DNA of 64,000 bases from Purshia tridentata (GCA_003254885.1 QANT01001786.1:151297-215296); one strand, 5' to 3'; shown: positions 33,753 through 48,000, counted from the stretch's first letter. Program-made: numbers and translations. The notes: a model not told the origin generated them from the letters alone.

Positions 33753-36093
33753 CAGCGGCTGAATCTTAATTTTTCCCCCAATAATGTTGTTACTTTATGT
33801 GGGGTGTATTTTTTGATTCAAACAAAGGTTTAAGGGCAAGCAAGGCCAACTCCAACTTCAACTCAACTGTTGTCGTGAGTAGAGAATAGCTATAGAGAGT
33901 AGAGAGCACAGCACTCATGCATTGCTGAACCAATAAGTACGTATGGGTGGTGCTTTAATTACAGTTTTAGCATATATTGTATCTAATTGGTTATCTATTG
34001 TACTATAATCTAATGAATGAGATGAGATTCTACCTTTTGGGAATGACTTGCTGATTGTTAACTTAGAGGTAAAGTTCATTATTGGGCCATAAAGAGTATG
34101 AGGCATCAAGGTCTACCTCAGCAGCAGCATAATGCAGTAAAAGCCCAATATGCAGTTTACATCCAACGTAACCATACGGTAAGGGAATATAGCAGGCCTG
34201 TATACACCTTACATAGAACAGGCCCAATCCAAGCTGCCCCCAAAACCCCAAAAAAATTGCTCCTCACATATTTACCTCTTTACGCTTGAGGCTTAAGGTC
34301 AATTCCTCTCTTACGTTATAAAAAAACACATTGAATATAACCGAAGTGTGACCAATTATACATATAAGAGTATTGTTGAATGATAAATTTTTTTATAAGA
34401 TATATATTAATAATATTAACTCATATTATATTATAAAATTAATTTTACAACGTGTAACAGTATGTCTTTGTACAGAATAATTTATCATAAATTAGGTGGA
34501 GGAGTTAGGCAGTTGTGAATTGTGATTGATTCGTGATATACAACAACTTGGGAGGAAAGAAGCTGCGTAGGACTGTAAAGGATGACCCTGGCAGGTCCAT
34601 TTATTTACATCTCACTCTTCTGGCATAGAATCTTGACCGTAGATCATAAACGAAACTTGCGCAAGATTCAACCCTACTGCTGTACTAAACCTAACGCCAG
34701 CTCGATCCTCAGTTGTACTTAACCCTACCACATAGTTCATATATATACTATAGTTAAGAAAGCCTCAGCGGCCTGCTAAGAGATTCAGCATCCTCTCTCT
34801 CTCTCTCTCTCTGTTTTTATAATATAATATAGCAAGTGGGATAATTGAATAGTGATGCAAATGATGAGAATTATTGAGTATGAGAAGCTTGCAATTTAAT
34901 GGTGTGAGCGATGTTGCACTATACTTCCATGACTCTGATGCATCTGTTTTCGCCTTTTTTTCGTAGTTTTTATTTTATTTTTCAAATCTATCAAAATGTC
35001 CAGAATTTCTCGTATTATAATTTCGTTCTCATCGGATCCTGCGCTCTCTCGTGTTGGTGAGTGGGTCGTTTTGGATAATCTGAAATTCCATTCTTCAATA
35101 TGATTGGTCTCTGTTTTTATTTCTTCGATTTAGTTCCATGGTTTTTCTTCTCTAAATATTATTTATATTTGTTTTTTTTTTGTGTGGGGGAGTTGGGGTG
35201 GGGAAAGTCGGATGATGGGACTTAAAGCTAAAGACCCGTAATAGGGGCAGCCCAATTTCCGAATGGATGAATGGCACCGCAGAACCCCCTTACAAACAAA
35301 CATGCCTTTAGCCCGAAGTCCCCAAACATGAATGGCATCATGTCTAATGAGTAATGATGTCAGTGTCTTGCAGACTAAGGGTGATGATATTGTTATTGCA
35401 TCTAAATTTTGAAACATGCATTCATAAAAGCACGTTTTGGATGTTCATAATCATGAGTCGGTGACTTGTACTATGAGATTTGGTTATCTAGAGTTTTAAG
35501 TTAAACCACAAAATAAAAATACCAAGAGAGTCGGAGCTAAAAAAAGGGCACTTCAAGCAATAACAAAACAAAAAGCTATTTTAATGCTTTTACAGCAATC
35601 CCAAAATAACTAAAAATGAAAAAAGTTGTGAAATCCCTTTTAATTGGGATGTGTATAGCACCGGACGTACAGGTATTAATGGTTTTTGATTATAGCAGGA
35701 CTCTTGAAAAAAAAAAAAGGTATAGCAGGAAAGTTTAAAATGCGGAATTGAGGCATTTATGAAATTCCAACAATCTCAATATGTAGGAAATCGCAGTCTA
35801 GCGATTCCTAGCTGTTGCAAAAAATACAATATTTATTTCAAACTTAAAAGGAACAGCCACGCAATATATCGTCTTAGAAGATCATATGCTAATATTAACC
35901 AATCGACGAAAGTGATAAGCTTGATTAGCAGATACAAGAAGCAAGCACCCAAGGAAAGTAAACAAGCAAAACGTTGAAACACATAAAGCCATGTAGTACT
36001 AGTAGTACACAAGGAGGTACAGAGGGAACCCGTCATCAAACATCAAACCTCTTTCCGGTCCTAATGTGTATGTAATTGCCAACATATTTGATT
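33753..36093. other. Convergent spacer before beta-tubulin
   Basis: Over 2 kb between two genes transcribed toward each other. A (CT)n microsatellite lies at about 34793-34812. No gene, RNA or transposon recognised; open frames here are short and unlike proteins. Confidence 0.45.
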
Positions 36094-38477
36094 TTAATCC
36101 TCATACTGCTCTTCAGCACCATCCTCCTCGTACTCACCATCGTCCTCCACAGTAGCATCTTGGTATTGCTGGTACTCGGCAACCAAATCATTCATGTTAC
36201 TCTCTGCTTCGGTGAACTCCATCTCGTCCATGCCTTCACCAGTATACCAATGCAAAAAGGCCTTGCGCCGGAACATGGCTGTGAACTGCTCACTCACTCT
36301 CCTGAACATCTCCTGGATTGATGTAGAATTCCCAACAAAAGTTGAAGCCATTTTCAAACCCCTGGGAGGAATATCACACACGCTTGACTTCACATTGTGG
36401 GGAATCCACTCCACAAAGTAGGATGAATTCTTGTTCTGCACATTGATCATCTGCTCATCCACCTCTTTGGTGCTCATCTTGCCCCTGAACATGGCTGAGG
36501 CTGTCAGGTACCGTCCATGGCGGGGATCAGCGGCACACATCATGTTCTTGGCATCCCACATTTGCTGAGTCAGCTCTGGCACAGTGAGGGAGATGTACTG
36601 TTGTGACCCACGAGATGTGAGAGGAGCAAACCCCACCATGAAGAAGTGAAGACGTGGGAATGGGATCAGATTAACAGCCAGCTTCCGGAGATCTGAGTTC
36701 AGCTGACCAGGAAACCTTAGGCAGCATGTTACCCCACTCATAGTGGCAGATATCAAATGGTTCAGATCACCAACTGCAAATCAGAATTACAATTAAGTAT
36801 AACTAAAATGCTGCTATAATGCTTCATGTTATTACAATTGAATGAATTAGAAATTTAGAAATAGAAGTAGCTTGTCACTCACAGCTTGGGGTGCTGAGCT
36901 TTAGGGTCCTGAAGCAAATATCATAAAGTGCTTCATTGTCAAGAACCATGCATTCATCAGCATTCTCTACCAACTGGTGCACTGAAAGAGTGGCATTGTA
37001 AGGTTCCACAACAGTGTCTGAGACCTTTGGAGAAGGGAAAACTGAGAATGTAAGCATCATCCTGTCTGGGTATTCCTCTCTAATCTTTGATATCAGAAGT
37101 GTTCCCATGCCAGACCCAGTGCCTCCTCCAAGTGAGTGGCACACCTGAAAACCTGACCCATATGAACAAAGAAGATGTGTTTCAATCAGAATCTTCAAAA
37201 TAGAAGCTAAATGCATTGTTCTAATTACAAATCACAGATCCATCACACAGTAAAGCACGTTATGCTTGTTAGCAACAGTGAACAACAAAAGCTTTGGACA
37301 AGATTAAACTTCCCTGCTTAAATAAAATCCACTAAAGAGACTGAAAAAAAGAAATTCTTAGGGACATATGAGATTTAATGATTCAGTAAAATTGCTAAAA
37401 GAAATAACACAATGTCGGTGGCGTGATATCTTTTGTACGTTACTAAAAGAGTTGCTAATTTACGTAAAAATCCGAAAAGGCAGATTTAAGACAGCTTTCT
37501 GGATCTGTCTCCCACTCAAGACAAAAAATGGGGCCCACAAACAACTCAGTCTTTTTTTAAAGAGAAATTTGACCAATTCAAGAGGCGAACAGTAAACCAC
37601 AACAGCGAAAGGGGGAATATAAAAATTGAGAACCTCATCTTCAATATCGGATCCACAACAACCAAACAAAAAGTAACGAACAAGATGGGAATCATTTTTC
37701 TAAATCCTCTGCCAAAACTAGGAGTGCCAAAACAAAAAAGGCGATGCAGTACAAAGTCAGAACTAGTGAATATCACATAGTAATGCATTGAGCGCACGGT
37801 TAAAACGGTTAAAAGGTTAAAATGCAAGATAATTACACTCGGCAACTTCTGCACTTCGCAATCACATTTTGTGCTCTGCAGTTTCGGATGTAGGATCTGA
37901 TGATCCTAGTGATTACGATTTTTGTTAATCTTTATCTACGAATTCTATAGTTTAATCAAATACTCATGCATAAAGTTAACAACGCAAAATTGAAAATGGA
38001 CGATACAACAATATTTCAATCAAAAAATATCCAACTAATAATCCAATTGATTCACGAGCATTTGAAATCAAAATTACCTTGAAGGCAATCGCAATTCTCG
38101 GCCTCTTTGCGAACAACATCGAGAACCGAATCGATCAACTCGGCACCCTCGGTATAGTGACCTTTGGCCCAATTGTTGCCCGCACCGGACTGACCGAAGA
38201 CGAAGTTGTCAGGGCGAAAGATCTGACCGAACGGACCCGATCTGATGCTGTCCATAGTGCCGGGTTCAAGATCCATGAGAACAGCGCGAGGGACGTAGCG
38301 GCCGCCAGAAGCCTCATTGTAATAGACGTTGATCCTCTCGAGCTGGAGATCAGAGGCTTCGTCGCCACGGTACCTTCCGGTGGGGTCAACACCGTGCTCG
38401 TCGCAGATGACCTCCCAGAACTTGGAGCCGATTTGGTTTCCGCATTGGCCTCCCTGAATGTGCAAGATCTCTCTCAT
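36094..38477 (-). CDS. TUB: Beta-tubulin
   Basis: Structural subunit of microtubules; binds GTP. Minus-strand exons 38477-38078, 37152-36883, 36773-36094; 449 residues, the usual length. Starts MREI, the tetrapeptide through which free tubulin triggers decay of tubulin mRNA. Conserved stretches: [12 protein letters not shown], the GTP-binding loop [26 protein letters not shown], and MREI-to-tail order intact. The acidic tail ([20 protein letters not shown]) is the isotype-specific, modified part. Introns sit after DCLQ and after KLSTPS, the positions typical for plant beta-tubulins; the first is 925 bp long and may carry regulatory sequence as in other plant tubulin genes (inference). Isotype not assigned. 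Confidence 0.98.
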
Positions 38478-38513
38478 TGTGGCGGAGAATGAGATGAGAT
38501 CGAGATGGAGATG

Positions 38514-38522
38514 TTAGGGTTT
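38514..38522 (-). promoter_or_regulatory. telo-box in the tubulin 5' leader
   Basis: AAACCCTAA on the minus strand, about 37 bp before the ATG, after a pyrimidine-rich leader (minus-strand CTCTCCTCTCC). Telo-boxes are common in genes highly expressed in dividing cells. Confidence 0.5.
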
Positions 38523-40135
38523 GGTGGAATGGGCCAATGGGAAGAGGGGAGAGGAGAGGAGAGGAGAGTGTCCCTAATAATATGAGAGAAATAGAGAGGC
38601 AGAGAGGGAGAGTCGGAGGTTAGGAAGGTAATAATGGATGAAGAGGCGCGATATGTTTTTTTGGCGTGTTAATTGTGAGTGACAGCCAGACACGGGAGAG
38701 AGACACAGAGAGTACGGACAACCAACTAACCTATAATAAGATATTCTCTTGATTTCTGCTCTGGCATCGGGTGAGCACGATAACGCTGATCCCACCCCGC
38801 CAGAAATTTCTCCAATTCACTACGGTTTAGTGACTGTTTAAGTGACGGTTTAAGTCTAATCAGTCAAAAGACATTATTGATTTCTTTTTAGGACAAATGA
38901 CCGTCCACAATTAGTACCTCAAGTTTGTAGTTTGTTCATTATTTTATTTGGATCTTGTAGGTTTAATCTTTTTAATTCAAATTTATTTTTCAAATTTACA
39001 TTTTATTACTATCAAATTTTTAAAAATAAAAAATCTTCATTTGGAAATATGTGTATATTATTATTATTATTATTTGGTTAAAGGTAAAACTGTTAGAAAA
39101 CTCGAACAATCGCACTCTCGTTTTAACAAAAATTAAAGCTTCATAGTCTTTATTGTAATAAAACATAAATTACGGGACTTGAAAAAATTAAAAATATAAG
39201 AACCCAACTGAAATAAGGACCAAACCACAATGACCAAATTGATTATTTGCCCTTCTTCTAAATTGTCAGAACTTTGTTTGGCTGGTGAGAAACCGCAGGA
39301 AAACTGAAAGAAATAACAAATTCTTGTATTTTTATTTCTTTTAGTTTTAAGACTTATTTAGCAACACACAAAAAATGATTTATCTAAATAAAGTACATCG
39401 TTCCACAAAAGGGGAAAAAAAATTTAAGATCTAACATATTTGGAAAAGTTTGTTCCTGATTAATGAAAAAAGGATCGTTCTTTTTCCTTGTTATACATCT
39501 TATTCTATAAAATGGTTTTGACTTTTGAGTGGGTGAAATTTGATATTGTCAAGCTGTTGCCCGTTGGTGATTATTACAAAAATGCTCAAATGGTTCAATT
39601 ATTGTCCATTTATAGATATTTATGTAATTTCTTGTAATATTCCAACACATGACAATCTGACAAGAGTCACAAGACTATAAAGTAAATCATACTGCCACTA
39701 GTATAATTCTCATACAAAGTATATAAAATAATATTGACTATGAAAATTCATGTGTTTTGATCCAACTGTTTATAGTTAAACCCAATTCAGATCTCGATCA
39801 ATATTTTAAACTTTTGAATTAATGTCATCTATTAGATTATGAATCATTCACATGGATTTTCTCGATCAATATATGATCATGTAAACTAATTTATTTACCA
39901 GATTCCAAGTACGAAGTTGAAGACCATAATTTACCAGATAAGCCAAGTTTAAGACCATAATTTGTAATTGCATAGTCTAATCGTCGTTTCATTTCTCAGT
40001 TATTAACAAAAGTTACAATCTTTTTTATCCACGCTAAATATATATCCAGGAATCAAAATAGATGTAATGGAGTAACTTTACACAACTCGATTGGTACTGG
40101 TGGGGGATACGAAACATTAACCGCGGCAATCAAAT
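38523..40135. other. Spacer between tubulin and BRE genes
   Basis: Promoter of the tubulin gene at the left, then AT-rich DNA, then 3' UTR of the BRE gene. No gene or clear repeat recognised. Confidence 0.45.
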
Positions 40136-43100
40136 CTATGACCCTAATGCTAGTTGAGGATGAGGATCGTTGCAGTACCTCTTGAACTTCAAAGCCTCCT
40201 CTGCCAGAAACTCACTGAAAAATAAAAATAATCCCCAGCAGCATTAAGCAATATGTTCACACTTGAAAGGGATGTAAGAGCTAACAATATACGAATTCAC
40301 TCACCAAATCCTCTCAGCCATAAGTGATACTTCCCATCTCGGGCTAAAACGATAATCAGTCAGAGGCAGCGACTTGACTGGCACACCATGGTTGTTGAAA
40401 TGCTACATCATCACATGAATATAACCTCATCAATTAAAAGTTTTCTCTACAAACCCTCTTATCCCATCCGTTAACAACACAAAAGAGATGGGAGATGGTT
40501 CTCTCACTACACAAATTATTAAATGATTTCTTCAACAGCGAACAGATAATTTTTAGGATACATTAAAAACATACATTAGCTGACAAACTATTAGCCAAAC
40601 CTCAAGAATGAATATGTCTAGAACATCATTGATCTCAAACCATAGGTAAGCAATTCAAATAGTTGCTTTTTCTTGTCTTTATTTTTCTTTTTAAGAGCTA
40701 TATAAAAAAGGTTCAGACCAGAAAAAAGAGGAAGCTATATATGAAAAGGTTGAACAATCACATGTTCATTAATAAATAGATTCGGAGAAGAATATCCTTG
40801 CCTGAGAACTTTGAAGCATCAAAGCTGGCTGTTGCTTTGGAAACTGAGTTGAAATAAAAAAATGAACCTACAAAAACAAACTCTCAGAAGCTTGTTCACT
40901 TGCAAAGGAAAGATTATCAAAGAGTAAAAGGATACAGCAATTACAACAAGATATTCATATTAAAATAAAAAAAAGATACAAATAGCAGTAAAAAAACCAT
41001 TTGCATAATAGCGAAAACGCAAAGTACCAACATGTAGTGCACAACAACGAAATATGAGGACCAAATTAAATTTTCGAAACTCTATATTTATATTATTATT
41101 TGCTAGTTTTTTATCCATCCATTGGATTTTCTGTTGATATTATTACGAGAGTACCATATAGAAAGCAATAAACTTCAGGCATTTCCACTGTAAATCTGAA
41201 TTCGCATGACTTAATGCTAGAATTAGTCACAATCCTTGCAAAAAATGTAGAAACAAAACAGTATAGTATCAAACAAGCACATGTGTTGGCTTAAAGGAAT
41301 ATCCATAAAAATACGATGTAGTGATGATCATATATACCAGGAACGTGAAAACGCCTGAAGCAGCAAGAAATGTAGCCTTTCGGCAAAAAACCTGCCAATT
41401 GGAGATAAGCAATAAGTTTTAATGTTTCTACCATTTTTCAGAAAAGTACATGCCTAGGATGCCTACCGGATCAGCTTCCACTGGTCTTCCAAACTGAACA
41501 GCTAATGCCTCAATAAAGCTTCTTCTAACATCAATCAAGGAAACTGCCTCCAAAACCTTAATAACAAGAAAATATATACTTAAAAAATGTGAATTTTGTA
41601 CTTTAAGTGCAAAGCACAGACTCAAAAGCTTCACCAGATGAAGGAAATGCAGCTCACCTGTTTCTCCAGAGATTCTTCAAGATGGGGAAGATATTCAGCC
41701 ATGCACCTTTTGGAAGAAGGAAACCACAAAAAAAAAAAAACGATAATAAAAATAACAAACACTAGTTAAGTGAGAAGGACTAACAAAAATATAAAATTTA
41801 CAATTCACTAGACTGGAAATGTAATTGACATACATCCCAGTCAACCATGGAGGAAGTTTGACATCATCAATGGAAAATAGAGTCTTCAACTCTGAGGTAG
41901 ATACCAGTTTCAAACGAGGAGGTGATGGAGTGGAAAGATATTTTTTCTCAACAGGATATATAACCTGCACCACCACAGAATCCACACTGTTGTATACGGT
42001 ATGCTGGAAGAAAAAGTAAAAGTTGGGGAAAAAGAGTTGGAGAGAGAGAGAGAGAGAGATTCTCAACCTGCAAGTATATCTTCTGCGGATGTCTCCAGGG
42101 GCACACAGGCACCATCTTATTGATGTTCATGTCCAATAGAGGCACTGCAAATTTGACCTCCTCTGCCTACGCTAAAATTCAGAGGCATAAAAACCACATT
42201 TATAATCAGAAGCTACACAGGTATGTTGTAGTAACCTCTTATCTTCTCATAGAATCAACAAGGAAAAAATGAACCAAGTTCTTTATTAGAAATACCTTTT
42301 CGACTCCGGAACTCACAAGCATCTCAATTCCCTGCAGCACAATTTCAAGAAGTTAAGACCTTATCTATCTATTAAATTTGCCAGTCAAAATATCTCAAAG
42401 AATGGGTTCAGTTGACATATGAGAATGGACCTCCTAGTCCATCCCTCACACTCAAATAGATATCAAACAGTAAACTTAGAGATTTAGATTTAAATTTATA
42501 ATGGTCTGCATGAAACATTACCTCCCTAGAAACAATTGTGCTGATTTCAAATTTCAACCTGTCATCATCAACCTCTGCAACACACTTCCTCTGATAGGAC
42601 ATGTATTGATCCCTTTAAAACAGAACAATCACATTTCATTGACAACATGAGACTAGTTAGCTACATTGACCCCAAGAGAAACCAAAAACTTTAAAAGACC
42701 ATATAATAGAAAAAGCTCTAACCTCAGCTCTTGAATGAAAAGCATTAGCTGTGTAGGGTCTTTGCCATTCCAATCCCTTAAGCAACTCTTGGGAGACTTT
42801 GAGTCCCCTTCTTCATCACCACGAATTACAAGAAACTTCTGGAATTTTTCATCTTCAGGTCCAAATATAACATCCGGAGCAGACAATGGAGACTCTGCAT
42901 CAAAAATAACATCCCCTACCAAACAAAAAAAAAAAATCAAACCCACATATGATCAGAAATCACTTACATAAATCAACAAACCAATACATATTATACATTA
43001 AGCTATATATATAAGAATTCACTCACATTTGATAACGTCTAGACAGTATGAAATGACTAAGGTGAAGCGGTCAAGAAATCCCGGGTAGTATTTGCTACCC

Positions 43101-43317
43101 GACCACTTATGCTCAATCTGCAAATCCAAAATTGATCACATAAATGTTCAAATAAATACTACCTTTCTCCTTCAACTTTTGAAACATAACCCTAGATTGT
43201 AATTGAGCTGAGATATAGGGTTCTAAAAGGCATTACCTTAACAACGAGAGGGAAGTGACTGAGGAGATAATTGAGCTGAGCGGCAATCAGAGGAGGAGCA
43301 TTCTCCGAAGAAGACAT
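40136..43317 (-). CDS. BRE: BRE/BRCC45 homologue (BRISC and BRCA1-A complex member 2)
   Basis: Scaffold subunit of the BRCC36 Lys63-deubiquitinase assemblies (BRCA1-A in DNA repair, BRISC in cytoplasm). Thirteen exons on the minus strand: 43317-43237, 43117-43027, 42915-42723, 42612-42522, 42331-42296, 42166-42068, 41964-41834, 41706-41658, 41556-41467, 41391-41338, 40867-40802, 40402-40305, 40214-40136. All phases agree and give 385 residues, the family's usual size. Characteristic segments: HKWSGSKYYPGFLDRF, KDPTQLMLFIQELR, VPVCPWRHPQKIYLQ, KLPPWLTGM and FSPRWEVSLMAERI. It lacks any catalytic motif, as expected for this non-enzymatic UEV-like subunit. The intron after exon 11 starts GC (CAG/GCAAGG) rather than GT. 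A (GA)n run lies in the intron near 42040-42058. Confidence 0.93.
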
Positions 43318-43578
43318 GTTGGCGTTGCAGAGCAAGCACTGTGTCTCTCTGAGAGAGTTGGATCTTGTCGAAGTGAAAATTCGTGACCGGAAATGAAACG
43401 GAAAGAAGAAGAATCAAAACGACAGCGTAAGACTGAGACGTGTTTCTTTGGTGGGCCTGATCCAGACAGTTCATTTACTATTGTTGCATTGGGCTCGCTT
43501 TGCTGAACCAGCCCAGTAAGGATAGAATTGTCAGTCCAGATCCAAAAAAAGGGTAGAATCGGCAATACAAAGTTATTA

Positions 43579-43587
43579 AAACCCTAA
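43579..43587 (+). promoter_or_regulatory. telo-box in the divergent region upstream of BRE
   Basis: AAACCCTAA followed by a second AAACCCT, 40 bp before the ATG of the short plus-strand exon-like fragment and about 260 bp upstream of BRE. Confidence 0.35.
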
Positions 43588-43625
43588 AAACCCTGCATCC
43601 ATGCCCTCTTTAAAATCGTAGCGGC

Positions 43626-43819
43626 ATGGCTGCGGTTTCTGTATGCAACTCAATTCTGTAGCCTTGCTCGCTCATTCTCATCCCATTATTTTGTCTTTTT
43701 TGTTTTGTTTTTTATTTTTGTTTTTGGTAAAATCATTACGAAATCAGATGATGAATATGGATATACTTTCTCACGACGGTCGTCTGAGAGACTCAGTGTC
43801 TGTGCTGAAACGATCCAAG
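43626..43819 (+). pseudogene. Possible truncated gene start divergent from BRE
   Basis: An ATG at 43626 with five codons (MAAVS) ends at a donor-like GTATGC (43641). An exon-like piece 43748-43819 follows an AG acceptor, stays in phase (MMNMDILSHDGRLRDSVSVL, then KRSK) and ends at CCAAG/GTTTCT. No continuing exon was found downstream. It may be the remnant of a gene cut off by a rearrangement, or chance. I do not recognise the protein. Confidence 0.3.
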
Positions 43820-45085
43820 GTTTCTGATGGTGTCGTATTCTTAAGTTTCCCTCTTTTTCTAGTTTTTTGCAATTGCTTTTGTTTCTTATTTTTCGATTTA
43901 TTGATCGGGTGGCAGGCATGATGAGGATAATCTTGTATTTGTCCGATAAATTTCGTGATTGGAATTACATAACCTCCTACTCATTCTCAATGCTTGCCTA
44001 CCATAGTTTTTCTTAAATTATTATATATATTTAACTTGTTGAAATATTTATATATATTTTCTTCTTAAAATATTAAACTTTGAGGTTAGAGTTCTCTTTT
44101 TTCTATCTTGAAAGGCACGATGAGGATACTATTGTAGTGGTATTTATGAGATTCAATTATCAATGATCTAATAATTATTAGTCCTTTTCATTCTGAGTGC
44201 CTTGATTTTTCTTCTTTCTCTTATTGTTAACTTTTTGATCTCTGATTGGCTTCTTATTTCAAGTTTTGTGTCTATATTTTTACTGGATTTTAATGATTTT
44301 TTTACTACTAGCATGAGTATCACGGAAGAAAGAAAGAATTTGATTTTATTTGCAACATTTAGCAGCTCAGTTAACTTTCTTCTTTAAAAATAAAAAATTG
44401 ATTCTTCTATTTTCAATTTTTTTTATAAATAATTTAAGGAAGCGGAAAAGGAGGAATTAGTGGAAGGAGGAAGGAAGCGGAGAAGAAAGAAAGAATTTGA
44501 TTTTATTTGCAACATTCAGCAGCTCAGTTAACTTTCTTCTTTAAAAATAAAAAAATCGATTCTTCTATTTTCAATTTTTTTTATAAATAATTTAATGTAG
44601 CGGAAAAGGAGGAATTAGTGGAAGGAGGAAGGAAGCGGAAAAGGAATTATTAATTTAGTGGTTCGCTAAAATGCAAATAGCGAGTATAGTACTATAAGAA
44701 AATGTTAATAAATACGTAATACAGATGAAAATTAACAGGACATTTGGACTGGATTGCAAATTAATAATATTACCCACCTGAAATTTAAAATCCAATGAAT
44801 GTGGAGAATCACCGAACTCAAGTAAAAGGTTCCAATTTAGTTGGCAGTATCAATTGTGTTTTTGTGGAATAAGATTTTGTTTGCCTAGCGACATTGACTT
44901 GCAATGAGTAATGAATCATATGAATAGGGTAATTTATACTCAACTGTACACAGTAAAAAAATCTAATTTGAATATGAATGACGGAACTTTGTGAAAATTT
45001 GTTATATTTATCTTCCAGTTTGCATCAATGAACGCTCAATTTACATAACACGAGAGTGATGGATCATGGTCATCTTGCTATGTAT
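43820..45085. other. Spacer between BRE and LIN genes
   Basis: AT-rich; contains the 157-bp tandem duplication listed separately. No intact gene recognised. Confidence 0.45.
44331..44644. repeat. Two-copy tandem repeat, unit about 157 bp
   Basis: AGAAAGAATTTGATTTTATT starts both copies (44331 and 44488), and each ends GGAGGAATTAGTGGAAGGAG then GAAGGAAGCGG. Small differences (TTTAGCAG/TTCAGCAG, AATTG/AATCG). Confidence 0.93.
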
Positions 45086-48000
45086 CTAGTCTAGAGCCCA
45101 AACCTGCAAAACAAAGAAAAGATTGGAAAAATATGAATGAAGAAAGTAAAATGCAAAAATGAGTGATGTAAGTTATAACTGACCTGGATCTTGCCGTCAG
45201 AGGAAGCTGCAAACAGCATTCCGCCGTCCATGTCCGCTGCCAAGGATGTAATCTTGGCATGTCCGCCGCCGCCAACCGCTTTTATGGAAGCAATTCGAGT
45301 GAATCGTTCTTTTAACCAAACCTCAATCATCCCACATTTTGTGGCCGTAAATATTAAGTCATTGTTGATGGCAATGCGTTGGATGTCGAATCCTGTGGAG
45401 AATGATCCTACAACTGCCTTGTTTGGAAGCGAGAATATCCTCCCAGCCGAGGCATCAACTGATGAACCACCTGCATATAGAATACCATCATGAACATGAA
45501 GGGCATACATCACTTGTTTGCCCAATAGCTTTCTTGTTCCAGAGTAGAATGTGCTTGATGTATATTTCCCCAAATCAACCTCCTGCCATTTTAACATCAA
45601 AATCTCAAGTCAGATGACAAGAATATATGACATTGTTTGCCAAATTGACAATTTTGATTGTGTGTCATTTACCTGGATGCTGTAACCAGAGCAACCACAA
45701 TATAGGTTAGTCCCTGTCATGGCAAGGCTTTTTACGTACTTGTTGAAGTTTACATGCTTTTGAACCCCACACCATTCATACACCTGTGACAACACAAAAC
45801 ATAGAAGACTTCACTCTGTCATGCTTTTATGTTGCATGGAGATTGTACTTTGTACCCTTACCTTAACTCCTGTGCCTTGAGAAATGAAGCACGCCACTTT
45901 GGCATTCGCTACCAACTCGTATACTGCCTCTTTCACATCATGAACTTGAAGACAATGAATTTCTTCGGCTTTAATTGCCCAGACCTGCAGATGAGGAATA
46001 TATTTTCAAAAAAATGAACAAAAGAAATGTTTGTTTCTTCCTTTATAGAAGAGTTCATTCTTTAAAAACAAACTGATGACTAGGAGAATCATTGTTTTAT
46101 CTGATAGCTTACCCGAATTGTTTTGTCTAGCGAACCACTGTATAGTTTGTCACCTGAAGATGAAATATAGAGGCACGTGACTGCCTTTGTGTGCTCACGA
46201 ACTTCTTGAATCAATCTTACTACCTTCTTCCCAGAATCCCATACCTAAAAGAGAGAAGGATAATATAGTCTCAGTTTCAGCTGTTATATAACTTCTGCAT
46301 AGGGAGAGAGAGAGAGAGTTTAGTTGGGTCTACACCTTTATAGTTCCATCAGCATGGCTGCTTAACACCCGACCTTTTAGATGAAGCAAAGACAGAACCT
46401 CTCCATTTGTGGATAAATCTAATTCTACCACTTCAGCACAACTCCACAACTCTGTCTAGATTGCAGAATATTAAGAGAAGTTAGCATAATCTGTACATTT
46501 AAATTACTTTAAATTAAAATTCATGCCCTCGCACCCCACTTACTATGTCGACCGAAGACAAGTTCATCAAGGCTTTCATTATATCATTGGCCACCACTGA
46601 ATTCCTCTTGAGCTTTCTCAAGGTTTTGTAGATGCATTTTGCATACACCCCTAGTGCTTCAAGTGCAGCTACAATTTGGAAGTTAGAGTTAACTTCTATG
46701 ACACCACGACTTATGTAGATAAGTTTGAAATGTCTATGTATGACAAAAACTTTACTGGACCAAAATACCTGGATCGCTGACAAAAGATTTCAAGGCAAGA
46801 GTTGCTAAAATCTTCTCCTCCAAGTTATTTGACGACTGGAGGACATTTATGAATTCTTCAAGCAAGGCCTTGCGAGCACCAATTCTTACACCAGTATCAG
46901 GAAGTATAGAAAGCATGTGCGTCAGCCATGTGGCAATGACAAGACATGACTTTGCCATCTCTAAGGAATTACTCTTGAGGCATTCTTCCAAAGCTTTAAA
47001 AATAGACCCCCTTTCATGGTTACAAAGTACAAAAGCAACCCTTTTCTGCCAAGAGGTTACAGCTTTCTCTTCTTCTTCCTGTATACAAGCATTACAGATC
47101 AGGGTTTCAACCAAAGTGAATGCAATGTGGTATAAGCTATGAAAAAAGCCAAAACCCAAAGAAAGGCACACCATTGTTTCCATCAAATCATTGTCGTTTT
47201 TCCTCAGCCGCTCTGCCTTCATCAAAGCATTGTAAGGTTGATCAAACCCTGCAGTCTTTAGTAACCAGGCTTCGGTGTATGAATCCCCTGAGGAAGTAAT
47301 ACGTCCAGTAAGAGATAACAAAGCATTTAGAGCCATCATTTGAGAATTAGAAAAGTCTTTCCGCCGGAGTGCTTCAATTAGTGCCTCTATAGACTCTTCC
47401 CTATAAATGCTCATCTTCCATGGCTCAACCAAGAGATCAAGCTGAAGAAGAAGAGTAGCAATTGCAGGTTGCTGCTCCATTGGAGCCATTTGAAGATATA
47501 CGAGAAAGGTATGCATTGTACTAAACGCTCCTTCATCTTTAATCATCTGCAAGATCTGATTGCATAATGTTCTCCTGGCCAAGAAAAAACAAAAAACAAA
47601 AAAAGAAGATTTTGGCATAAAAAGTATGATGCTCTGAATTTCAAAAGAGAAGTGAAAATTTATTATCCACAACAGCTAAATGAGAATATATACCTGTTCA
47701 ACTGAACCAGCTCTGACAGAAATTCTACACATATGCCTCGCACACAATCACTTCCAGCATGAAATAATTCAAGAACAGGAGACAGTTCAATTCTATTTGC
47801 TATCAAGTTCCTACAGTTTTTTTCAGCTTGCATACAGCATAACAGTATGGAAACAATCGACCGCCTCCCTTCTGGCCTATCCAAACGCCTGACTAGAGCA
47901 GGAATACCATTTGCTGAAATAACACTCAAAGCATTAATGGACCTGCTGTTTTCATCTCCTCCCATCAAGATTTGCTCAATAATTTCTATTGCAGCGTCTT

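Noticed and set aside
38079-38492. Plus-strand open frame of 137 codons over the first tubulin exon
   Set aside because: It is antisense to the conserved beta-tubulin start MREI and is caused by codon bias.
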